A stretch of 64,000 bases of DNA from assembly GCF_900130015.1 (NCBI RefSeq), contig NZ_FQXS01000023.1, positions 19,898-83,897 of the forward strand, read 5' to 3'. Shown here piece after piece: positions 8,861-16,285 of this stretch. The notes beneath the pieces were generated by a model that searched no databases, had not been told where the DNA came from, and was given only the letters and a program-made list of their open reading frames with translations. Position numbers and translations under genes: made by a program. Every line of letters begins with the position of its first letter. Position 1 is the stretch's first letter. The stretch is from Desulfofustis glycolicus DSM 9705 (GTDB taxonomy: Bacteria > Desulfobacterota > Desulfobulbia > Desulfobulbales > Desulfocapsaceae).

Positions 8861-11020
8861 ATGCAGGATGCCAAAAACCTAGCCGGCTACCGGAAACAAT
8901 GCCGTGAATCACTCGATAACGACTTTCTCAGAACCGCTCTCGATACCTTTGCCGTCGCTTACCGGACCAGCCGGGCCAATGCCTTCGCCGAGTTTGATAT
9001 TCAGGCATTGATCGACGAAGTTGCCGTGATGAAAGACGATGTGCTGACGCGTCTCGACGAGCTCTACGAACAGTTCAAGGCGGTGTCAGAAGCGGCCGGA
9101 GTGAAAGTGCATCTGGCCAGGGACGCCGCCGAGGCGAACGAGATCATCGTCCGTATCGCCCAGGAGACCGGGTCAAGAAAACTGCTTAAGACCAAATCGA
9201 TGACCGCCGAGGAGACGCTGCTCAGCCATGCGCTGGAAGAACATGGCCTGGAAGTGGTTGAATCGGATCTCGGTGAGTGGATTATTCAGCTCCGCCACGA
9301 GGGCCCGTCCCACATGGTCATGCCGGCTATCCATCTGTCGCGCTACCAGGTGCGGGACCTGTTTACCGAGGTGACCGGCGCCCAGCAAGAGGGCGATATC
9401 GAAAAGCTGGTCAAGGTGGCCCGACGTGAATTGCGCCAGAAATTCGTCGAGGCCGACATGGCCGTTACCGGAGCCAATTTTGCGGTGGCTCAGACCGGCA
9501 CCATCGGTACCGTCACCAACGAGGGCAACGCGCGCCTCTGCACGACACTGCCGCGGGTACACGTGGCGCTCTTCGGGATCGACAAACTGGTACCGACCAT
9601 CGGCGATGCTCTGAAGATCCTGCGGGTGCTACCGAGGAACGCCACCGGCCAACAGATCACCTCCTATATCACCTGGGTGACCGGGGCCAACGAGTGCGCC
9701 GCCAGTCCGGACGGCAAAAAGGAAATCCACTTCGTCGTGCTCGACAACGGGCGACGCGAATTGGCCAAAGACCCGCTTTTCTCTCAAGTCTTCCGTTGCG
9801 TACGCTGCGGCGCCTGCGCCAATGTCTGTCCGGTTTACCGGCTGGTCGGCGGACACAAGATGGGGCATATCTATATCGGCGCCATCGGCCTGATTCTCAC
9901 CTATTTCTTCCATGGTCGGGACAAGGCCCGAAATCTGGTGCAGAACTGTATCAATTGTGAAGCCTGCAAGGATATTTGCGCCGGCGGCATCGACCTACCC
10001 CGCCTGATCAAGGCGGTGCATGCCCGGATCCAGGACGAGGAGGGACACCCGCTGCCCAGTCTGCTGCTCGGTCAGGTCTTGAAAAACCGTAAGCTGTTCC
10101 ACACGTTATTGCGCACCGCCAAGTGGGCTCAGAAACCGGTGGCCGGCGGCGACGGCTTCATGCGCCACCTGCCGATGGTCTTTTTTAAATCCCATGATTT
10201 CAAATCGTTACCAACCATTGCCGAGAAGCCGTTTCGCGATTTGTGGCCGAAGATCAAACCGGAGGTGGCCAATCCGCGCCATCGGGTCGGTCTGTTTTCC
10301 GGTTGTGTGCAGGATTTCGTCTACCCTGAGCAAATGGTTGCCGCCGTCGAGTTGTTTGCTGATCATGGTGTCGCTATGAGTTTTCCGATGCAGCAATCCT
10401 GTTGTGGATTGCCGGTGCAGATGATGGGCGAGATGAAGGCGTCTCGTGAAGTGGCGTTGCAGAATATCAGCGCTTTTGCCGGTACCGATGTCGACTATAT
10501 TGTCACCCTCTGCGCCTCCTGCGCTTCTCACTTGAAGCATAACTATCCGGAACTGCTCAAGGACGATCCGTCCCTGAACGAGAAAGTGCAGGCCTTTACC
10601 GCCAAGGTGATCGATCTGTCCTCCTTCGTGCATGACGTCCTCCAGGTGACGCCCGATGACTTTGACGGCGACGGTCGCATTACCACCTATCACGCCCCGT
10701 GCCATCTCTGCCGCGGGCTTGGCGTCCATGAGGCGCCACGCAACCTGATGCGCAGCGCCGGGCTCGATTATCGTGAGGCGTTCGAGGAAGAGGTCTGTTG
10801 CGGCTTTGGCGGTACGTATTCCGCCAAATTTCCGGAGCTTTCCGAACAGCTGCTGAAGCGAAAACTCGATCATGTCGAGGCGACCGGGGCCGATTTGTTG
10901 CTGACCGATTGTCCCGGCTGCGTCATGCAGCTGCGCGGCGGCCTGCGTAAACGCGGCTCGTCCGTCGAGGTGCAGCATACGGTGGAGGCCTTGACAGCGC
11001 GCCGGATCAAAAAAAGCTGA
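8861..11020 (+). CDS. ldhH: Fused LutB/LutA-like Fe-S L-lactate dehydrogenase subunit (LdhH type)
   Basis: 719-aa three-part fusion. Residues about 60-290 are a LUD domain (KTKSMTAEET, ANFAVAQTGTIGTVTNEGN). Two ferredoxin motifs follow near 312-323 (CVRCGACANVCP) and 362-372 (CINCEACKDIC). The C-terminal 240 residues carry two CCG domains (SGCVQDFVYP...CCGLPVQ and CCGFGGTYSAKFPELS) of the LutA/GlcF kind. The LutB plus LutA content in one chain matches LdhH of Desulfovibrio-type organisms. With LutC it would oxidise L-lactate, complementing the GlcDF-like enzyme. The gene is 2 bp downstream of lutC. Its TGA stop is immediately followed, in the same frame, by a GNAT remnant. Confidence 0.93.
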   Translation: MQDAKNLAGYRKQCRESLDNDFLRTALDTFAVAYRTSRANAFAEFDIQALIDEVAVMKDDVLTRLDELYEQFKAVSEAAGVKVHLARDAAEANEIIVRIAQETGSRKLLKTKSMTAEETLLSHALEEHGLEVVESDLGEWIIQLRHEGPSHMVMPAIHLSRYQVRDLFTEVTGAQQEGDIEKLVKVARRELRQKFVEADMAVTGANFAVAQTGTIGTVTNEGNARLCTTLPRVHVALFGIDKLVPTIGDALKILRVLPRNATGQQITSYITWVTGANECAASPDGKKEIHFVVLDNGRRELAKDPLFSQVFRCVRCGACANVCPVYRLVGGHKMGHIYIGAIGLILTYFFHGRDKARNLVQNCINCEACKDICAGGIDLPRLIKAVHARIQDEEGHPLPSLLLGQVLKNRKLFHTLLRTAKWAQKPVAGGDGFMRHLPMVFFKSHDFKSLPTIAEKPFRDLWPKIKPEVANPRHRVGLFSGCVQDFVYPEQMVAAVELFADHGVAMSFPMQQSCCGLPVQMMGEMKASREVALQNISAFAGTDVDYIVTLCASCASHLKHNYPELLKDDPSLNEKVQAFTAKVIDLSSFVHDVLQVTPDDFDGDGRITTYHAPCHLCRGLGVHEAPRNLMRSAGLDYREAFEEEVCCGFGGTYSAKFPELSEQLLKRKLDHVEATGADLLLTDCPGCVMQLRGGLRKRGSSVEVQHTVEALTARRIKKS

Positions 11021-11137
11021 CGTGGTGATCGGCAACTGTTGCGCAGCGCCAATACGGCGGTGCTCGATTTCTATCACCATCTTGGGTTTAGCCCGGACGA
11101 GGTGCTCAGACTTGGTAAACGGTTGATTGTCGACTGA
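11021..11137 (+). pseudogene. C-terminal remnant of a GNAT acetyltransferase
   Basis: Directly after the ldhH stop, the same reading frame gives 38 codons and a TGA at 11135-11137. The peptide contains NTAVLDFYHHLGFSPDEV followed by LRLGKRLIVD, which is the N-x-x-A-x-x-F-Y-x-x-x-G-F end of a GNAT acetyltransferase of the YpeA kind. There is no start codon and no acetyl-CoA-binding segment, so it cannot work alone. A matching N-terminal remnant appears at 36369-36575. Confidence 0.65.
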
Positions 11138-11251
11138 AGGGGTAATGCGGCAGTAGCAGCTGCAGCAAATTCAGTGAAACAGTGTCGGCGGTCGAGCCGG
11201 TAGTATGGTTCGGCTGGGCGATACGTCCACAGAGACCGGAAGGGAGGCGTT

Positions 11252-11803
11252 ATGGAAGCAGTTCTCGAACTCGTCAAAGCAAGAAGAAGCATCAGGCGTT
11301 TTACGACCCAGTCAGTGGAGCAGGAAACCCTGGAGACGATTCTGGAAGCGGCTCGCTGGACGCCGTCTTGGGCCAACACCCAGTGCTGGGAAATCATCGT
11401 CGTCAAGGATCCGGAACTGCAAATCGGTCTGTCGAAGCTCTTGTCCCCGAAGAACCCGGCGACCCTGGCCGTGGCCAATGCCCCGGTAACGTTGGCGCTC
11501 TGTGCCGAGGAGAAGAAATCCGGATTCTATAAAGGGGAGCAGTCCACCCGACTAGGCGATTGGCTGATGTACGACCTTGGGCTGCTGACGCAGACCATCT
11601 GTCTGACGGCACATAGCCTTGGTTTGGGGACGGTTGTCGTCGGTCTGTTCGATCATCTTCAGGTCAAGGCTATGCTGCAGCTACCGGATGGTTTCGAAGT
11701 CGTCTCGTTGCTGCCTATGGGGTATCCCGATCACGCCCCGTCGCCGCCAAAACGGCGGGAAATCAGGGAGTTCGTCCATTACGACAGATTCGGCAATCGC
11801 TAG
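11252..11803 (+). CDS. Nitroreductase-family flavoprotein
   Basis: 183-aa FMN-dependent nitroreductase. It starts with ELVKARRSIRRF, the conserved FMN-binding arginines, continues with ARWTPSWANTQCWE, and has the central LGLGTVVVG motif. The length and order fit the small NADH-type nitroreductase family; the physiological substrate cannot be predicted. GGAGG lies 6 nt before the ATG. It follows the lactate operon after a 114-bp gap and probably has its own promoter. Confidence 0.88.
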   Translation: MEAVLELVKARRSIRRFTTQSVEQETLETILEAARWTPSWANTQCWEIIVVKDPELQIGLSKLLSPKNPATLAVANAPVTLALCAEEKKSGFYKGEQSTRLGDWLMYDLGLLTQTICLTAHSLGLGTVVVGLFDHLQVKAMLQLPDGFEVVSLLPMGYPDHAPSPPKRREIREFVHYDRFGNR

Positions 11804-11877
11804 CCGATATCCGTTGGTGACGGACGTCCTTTCGTGTCTGTCGCTGTCGTGCAAATCTTGCGATCCACAGCAAAGAG

Positions 11878-12651
11878 ATGAAACTGATCGGTTCCGTCTT
11901 CCTGATCGCGGCGATCGGCTATGGCCTTGTTTGCCTGCTGCTCTTCCTGCGTCAACGCGATATGCTCTTTTACCCGACGCCGGCCCGTTCCCCTGCCTCG
12001 GTAGATGCGCACCTGCTGCGCTTGCAGAGCGATGGTGAGACTTTGCGAGTCTGGCGGGTCGGTGAAAGCGGTGAACGGGCCCTGATCTATTTCGGCGGTA
12101 ACGCCGAGGACGTGGCCCTCAACTGCGCGTCGTTCAAGCAGCTGTTTCCCGGTTGGACCGTCTATTTGCCGAATTACCGCGGCTACGGCGGCAGCAGCGG
12201 TACCCCGGGCGAACGGGGGCTCTTTGCCGACGCCCTGGCGCTCTACGATCATGTACGGCAACACCATGCTGCCGTTGCCGTCATGGGCAGGAGCCTGGGC
12301 AGCGGCGTCGCCGTTTTCCTGGCTGCACAAAGAGAGGTGGACCGGCTGGTTCTGGTGACTCCGTTTGACAGCATGGCCCACCTCGCCGCCACCTACTATC
12401 CGTGGGTGCCGGTGAAGCTCCTGCTCCGGGATCGGTTCGACTCCCGGTCCCGAGCCGGGACTCTGACGATGCCGACCCTGGTGCTGATTGCCGAGCAGGA
12501 CGAAGTGGTTCCCGCTGCGGTCAGCGCGTCGCTCGTTACGGCATTGCCCGCGGAGAAGACGAGCGTTGAAACCATCGAAGGAGCGGGCCACAACACCATC
12601 GGTTCTTCGCCGCACTATGAACGTGCGCTGGCGCGCTTTCTGGTTCCGTGA
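11878..12651 (+). CDS. Alpha/beta hydrolase of the BEM46/YfhR type, membrane-anchored
   Basis: 257-aa protein. An N-terminal hydrophobic segment (residues 3-24, GSVFLIAAIGYGLVCLLLF) is probably a membrane anchor. The hydrolase fold follows, with NYRGYGGSSG as oxyanion region, nucleophile elbow GRSLGSG, the aspartate in LVLIAEQDEVV, and the catalytic His in EGAGHNTI near the end. These match the BEM46-like serine hydrolases, whose substrates are mostly unknown. The start ATG at 11878 has AAAGAG just upstream. Confidence 0.86.
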   Translation: MKLIGSVFLIAAIGYGLVCLLLFLRQRDMLFYPTPARSPASVDAHLLRLQSDGETLRVWRVGESGERALIYFGGNAEDVALNCASFKQLFPGWTVYLPNYRGYGGSSGTPGERGLFADALALYDHVRQHHAAVAVMGRSLGSGVAVFLAAQREVDRLVLVTPFDSMAHLAATYYPWVPVKLLLRDRFDSRSRAGTLTMPTLVLIAEQDEVVPAAVSASLVTALPAEKTSVETIEGAGHNTIGSSPHYERALARFLVP

Positions 12652-12707
12652 AAATGGCTTGAACTGAGAACGGAGGACAATCGCCTTGTTTGAACGTCAA
12701 TCTCACT

Positions 12708-12889
12708 GGGCTGGCCGGTCCTGCCTCCGGCTGCTGCGCTGCGGCCTGATCGGCTGGCCTTCGAGGCCGGCAGACAGGCCATCCATGGCCTGGCCGCCGG
12801 CGGCGGATGTCCTGTCCGCCGCCCTACGGGCCTGATTCTCCGGCCCGCCGGGCCTTCGCGATGCAGCCTCCGGCAGGACCGGCCAGCCC
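12708..12889. repeat. Palindromic dispersed repeat, family B, copy 1
   Basis: A 182-bp GC-rich element bounded by perfect 18-bp inverted repeats, GGGCTGGCCGGTCCTGCC at 12708-12725 and its complement at 12872-12889. The arms go on pairing imperfectly inwards (CTGCTGCGCTGCGG against CTGCATCGCGAAGG). The right half is clearly related to 30850-30928 and 19191-19235. It occupies nearly all of the 256-bp gap between the hydrolase and the radical-SAM gene, which converge here. It encodes no convincing protein. Confidence 0.7.
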
Positions 12890-12907
12890 TTCCGGCCACG
12901 ACGCCAA

Positions 12908-14341
12908 TCAGTGGCCTTGCCCCGGCTCAAAGGTTCGCATCGCCGACAGGAAATCGGGCAGGTCGCGGACCAGGCGGTACAGGCTGTGACGGTGCTGCCA
13001 CAAGCGGGAGCGAAACCGCTTGCGCCAGCCGGGATCTGAATAAAAACGTTTGACGTGGGTGTTGTAGAGATAGTCGAGCCGCTCCCAGGATTCGATATCC
13101 CGCGGCAGGAAAACGAAGTTGAGGCAGTTCATTTTCCGCCAGTCCTCAGCGACCTGTCCCTGCCCGGATATGGTCTGCCAGACGGGAGCGCCGTGAAACG
13201 GTGTGAATTTAGCCATATTCATGTCATCAAGGTCGAGGGAGACGACGAAGTCGCTGGTCGTCTTGATCGATTCCTCGGTTTCGCCGGGTAGCCCCATCAT
13301 GAACAACCCCTTGACTCGCAGGCCGACATCGTGGATTCGCCTGACGGTCGTCCGCACTTCCTCCAGGTAGACACCCGGCTTATGCGTCTCCAGCAGATCT
13401 GGGTCACCACTTTCAATACCGACGGAAACCATCAGACAGCCGGCCCTCTTGAGTAGCTTGAGCAGCTCCTCATCGGCATGACCGACCCGCACTGCGCAGT
13501 TGAAGTGTAGTCCCAACGGTTTGTCGATCAGCAGTCGGCACAGCGATTCGACACGCTGGCGCTGCAGTGTGAACAGATCGTCGTAAATGTTGATGTGCCG
13601 TATACCGAAGCGACGGCGCAGGTAGCTCATGTGCTCGTAGATATACGGTGCCGAGTTGTAACGGTAACCGCGCTTGAATACCGATCGATCGCAATAGGAG
13701 CATTGATACGGACACCCCCGGCTGGTGACCATTGTCGCGCCGGGTGGCTCGATGTAGCTGAACAGCGGCAGATGATACTGTTTTGGAAAACCGGCCAGCT
13801 TTTCGTAGGCCGGGAAGGGCAGGCTGTCCAGATCTCCGATCGGCTCCCGTTTCTCATTGACCCGTACCGCGCCGTTGTCCCGCCAGGCCAGGCCGGTAAT
13901 TTCGGCAGGCGCCACGCCGGCCGCCAGCTCTGCGAGGGTCTGTTCTCCTTCACCGAGACAGAGATAATCGATCGGTGCGAATCTCTCGAGCAGCACGCCC
14001 CCCAGGGCCGAGACGTGTACCCCGCCGAATACGGTGCTGATGTCCGGATGGTCTTGCTTGATCAGTGCGGCGAGGTCGCAGGCGTCGAGAAAACCCGAGG
14101 TGGTGGTGGAGAACCCGACCAGATCGGGCCGGTGGGCAAGGATCCGTCGTACCGTTTCTTCCGGGGTGGCGGCCGGCCGCGGGCCGAGGCAGTCTTCGAT
14201 AGCCACCGCATATCCCTGCCGTTCCAGATAGGCGGCGATGCAGAGCAGACCGAGCGGAGCCATGCGATTGGCGGTGGCGCTGACGTCCTTTTTCCCCGGC
14301 ACCCAGTTTGAGCCGGCGGGGTGAACGAGAACGATTCGCAT
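12908..14341 (-). CDS. B12-binding-domain radical SAM protein
   Basis: 477-aa protein. Residues 1-140 are a cobalamin-binding domain (LVHPAGSNW start, PLGLLCIAAYLE, VFGGVHVSAL, YLCLGEGEQTLAEL). The radical SAM core follows, with C-x3-C-x2-C in SRGCPYQCSYCDRSVF near residue 215, and VSVGIESGDPDLL and KGLFMMGLPGETEESI downstream. This architecture is shared by BchE, HpnJ and many methyltransferases/cyclases. The specific reaction cannot be predicted. The C-terminal 90 residues (LNFVFLPRDIESWERLDYLY) resemble those of enzymes acting on lipids or cell-envelope compounds, and envelope genes follow divergently, so a role there is a guess. Confidence 0.9.
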   Translation of the reverse strand: MRIVLVHPAGSNWVPGKKDVSATANRMAPLGLLCIAAYLERQGYAVAIEDCLGPRPAATPEETVRRILAHRPDLVGFSTTTSGFLDACDLAALIKQDHPDISTVFGGVHVSALGGVLLERFAPIDYLCLGEGEQTLAELAAGVAPAEITGLAWRDNGAVRVNEKREPIGDLDSLPFPAYEKLAGFPKQYHLPLFSYIEPPGATMVTSRGCPYQCSYCDRSVFKRGYRYNSAPYIYEHMSYLRRRFGIRHINIYDDLFTLQRQRVESLCRLLIDKPLGLHFNCAVRVGHADEELLKLLKRAGCLMVSVGIESGDPDLLETHKPGVYLEEVRTTVRRIHDVGLRVKGLFMMGLPGETEESIKTTSDFVVSLDLDDMNMAKFTPFHGAPVWQTISGQGQVAEDWRKMNCLNFVFLPRDIESWERLDYLYNTHVKRFYSDPGWRKRFRSRLWQHRHSLYRLVRDLPDFLSAMRTFEPGQGH

Positions 14342-14456
14342 GCTGGCACTCCTTGTCTAACGTATTAATCCGCTTGAATTTTGCGCTGTGGGAAGGTAAA
14401 TAACAAGGCTGTTTGCCAGGTTAGTGTTCCGGTCTGTCGCTGTTTCCGCCGCTTTA

Positions 14457-14601
14457 GGGGAGCTTGAAAAATTCGGAATTTCGTTCAAGATCGAGGCGCG
14501 CAAGAAAATTTTACCGCAGGCATATACAACACGATATTCCGAGGATAAATTTGCTTGCGCAACGATGAGATTGGGCGAAATGACAATTTTTCAGGGTTCC
14601 C
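14457..14601 (+). repeat. Foldback dispersed repeat, family A, copy 1
   Basis: About 145 bp running from GGGGAGCTTGAAAAATTC to CAATTTTTCAGGGTTCCC. The two halves are imperfect complements of each other across the whole length: each arm reads GAAAAATT, then TTTCG, then GCGCAAG, then AAATTT, then a TATC/TATA centre. The whole unit could form one long hairpin. Very similar copies lie at 22815-22958 (same orientation), and at 42328-42470, 62749-62891 and 62919-63060 (opposite orientation). Confidence 0.85.
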
Positions 14602-14633
14602 TTAAGGTTTTTCCGCCCGTGCATACTAGCAAA

Positions 14634-15407
14634 ATGGATTGGAACTCCGCAACAACCAAAGGTGAAGATCATAGTGTCACGGCCGCCACCACCGGGGCGT
14701 GGTCCTTTTTTGACCGTATCTATTGCATCTCATTGAAAAACAGAACGGACCGAAGAGCGACCGCCCAGGCCCATTTTTCCCGCGTCGGTCTGGCCGATGC
14801 AGTTCAATTCGTGCTGGTTGACAAAGATCTCGGCGATAGTGAACGGGGAATTTATGAATCGCACCGGTTGTGCATGAAAATGGGTCTGGCCGCGGGTGCG
14901 CGACGAATGCTTATCTTCGAGGACGATGCCGTCTTTCACCGCGTTTCGCCGGCCCTCATCGAGGACATGATCAGCTTCTTGGAGGCCAACGACGACTGGC
15001 AATTCTTTTTTCTCGGCTGTCTGGTGAATCGGAGCGAAAAGACCGCGTTCCAGTCAGTGGTCAGAATCGAGTATCGCAGCCTTGCTCATGCCTATGCCGT
15101 AACCGCCGCATGTGCCCGCGAACTGGTCGAGCATCACCCGTGGAGCGGCATTGCCTTCGATGCGATGCTGCGGGATATGCAGAGCAAGCAGATGTATGCG
15201 CTCTACCCGTCCGTTGCCTTCCAAAGCAACGCCGCTTCCGACAATGACCGCTATCTGCCGCTCGATCGGTTTCGCCGGTTCTGCGGCGGACTGAAACAGA
15301 TCCAGCGCGCCAATGAATTTTATCAGCGGCACAAACGAACGATCATCGCCGCTCATCTGCTCGCCCTGCTGGTGATCGGTCTGGCTTGCTTCCAGGCGAT
15401 TCTATGA
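14634..15407 (+). CDS. Glycosyltransferase family 25-like protein
   Basis: 257-aa protein resembling the LPS beta-1,4-galactosyltransferase/GT25 family: FFDRIYCISLKNRTDRRATA at the front and MLIFEDDAVFHRVSP with the EDD motif for metal/nucleotide-sugar binding. A C-terminal hydrophobic stretch (HLLALLVIGLACFQAIL) suggests membrane anchoring. The reading frame is open upstream through the family A repeat, but that part is repeat sequence, so I place the start at the ATG at 14634, which has no good ribosome-binding site. It overlaps the deacetylase gene by 4 bp (ATGA). It is probably involved in surface polysaccharide synthesis. Confidence 0.8.
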   Translation: MDWNSATTKGEDHSVTAATTGAWSFFDRIYCISLKNRTDRRATAQAHFSRVGLADAVQFVLVDKDLGDSERGIYESHRLCMKMGLAAGARRMLIFEDDAVFHRVSPALIEDMISFLEANDDWQFFFLGCLVNRSEKTAFQSVVRIEYRSLAHAYAVTAACARELVEHHPWSGIAFDAMLRDMQSKQMYALYPSVAFQSNAASDNDRYLPLDRFRRFCGGLKQIQRANEFYQRHKRTIIAAHLLALLVIGLACFQAIL

Positions 15408-16267
15408 TACGTCGACAGCCACCTGGAGAATCGGGGTCCGGACTGCGATACTGGTCGCCGGCCGAGCGGCTCGGTATCGCCGTGTTTGCACTGAGCGTTC
15501 CGCTGGCCTTCATTTCATCCCAACTTGTCATTGGTGTTCTGGCTATTTTTGTGCTGGTATGTGCCATAATTCCGTTTTTCCCCGGGGTCTCCTTTTTTTT
15601 TCCGGTAATCGGCCGGGGACCGGACGCCTCGGCCGGTATCTGCCTGAGCTTTGACGACGGCCCCGATCCCGTCGCGACGCCTGCCGTCTTGGCACTGCTT
15701 CGGCAGCACCGGTTGCAGGCTGTTTTTTTTGTTACCGGCGAGCGGGCTGAGCGTTATCCGCACCTGATCGATGCGTTGTTGGCCGATGGGCACAGCATCG
15801 GCAATCACTCTTACAGCCATGACAACTTCATCATGTTTCGCAGCGAAGCCAGGCTGAGCGCCGAGATCGAGTTGACACAGCGGGTGCTTGGCGCACACGG
15901 TATTCGCCCGCATTTTTTTCGGCCACCGGTGGGCATCAATACACCCCGGTATGTCGAACCGTTGCGGCAAAGCGGGTTGACGGCCGTGACCTTCAGTCGG
16001 CGAGCCGGTGACAGGGGAAATCGAAAGATTCATGGTCTGTCCGGACGGATTTTGCGGCGACTCCGGCCGGGAGATATCGTGCTGCTCCACGATACGGCTC
16101 CAAGACGGGTCGTCGATCTGTCGCTCCTGCTGGCCGAGATTGAACGACTTATCAGCGGGATCGAACAGCGAGGACTGGCTATTATACCCGTGGCGACACT
16201 GCTCGGTCGGCCGGCGATGTCCGTCTTGACCAAAACCGCCGAGCAGGCTGATCGCAATTGCAGCTGA
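15404..16267 (+). CDS. Polysaccharide deacetylase (NodB homology domain), membrane-anchored
   Basis: 287-aa protein. Two hydrophobic segments near the N-terminus (about residues 22-62, LGIAVFALSVPLAFI and VIGVLAIFVLVCAIIPF) are followed by a NodB domain: LSFDDGPDPVATPAV (catalytic base Asp and metal Asp), GHSIGNHSYSHDNF (metal-binding HSxxH), FFRPPVG and DIVLLHDTAPRR. All metal ligands are present. The enzyme would de-N-acetylate an N-acetylglucosamine-containing glycan or lipid-linked sugar. The ATG at 15404 overlaps the stop of the glycosyltransferase gene, so the two are co-translated and probably act in one pathway. Confidence 0.88.
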   Translation: MIRRQPPGESGSGLRYWSPAERLGIAVFALSVPLAFISSQLVIGVLAIFVLVCAIIPFFPGVSFFFPVIGRGPDASAGICLSFDDGPDPVATPAVLALLRQHRLQAVFFVTGERAERYPHLIDALLADGHSIGNHSYSHDNFIMFRSEARLSAEIELTQRVLGAHGIRPHFFRPPVGINTPRYVEPLRQSGLTAVTFSRRAGDRGNRKIHGLSGRILRRLRPGDIVLLHDTAPRRVVDLSLLLAEIERLISGIEQRGLAIIPVATLLGRPAMSVLTKTAEQADRNCS

Positions 16268-16285
16268 TCAAGCCCGCCGTTTTGA

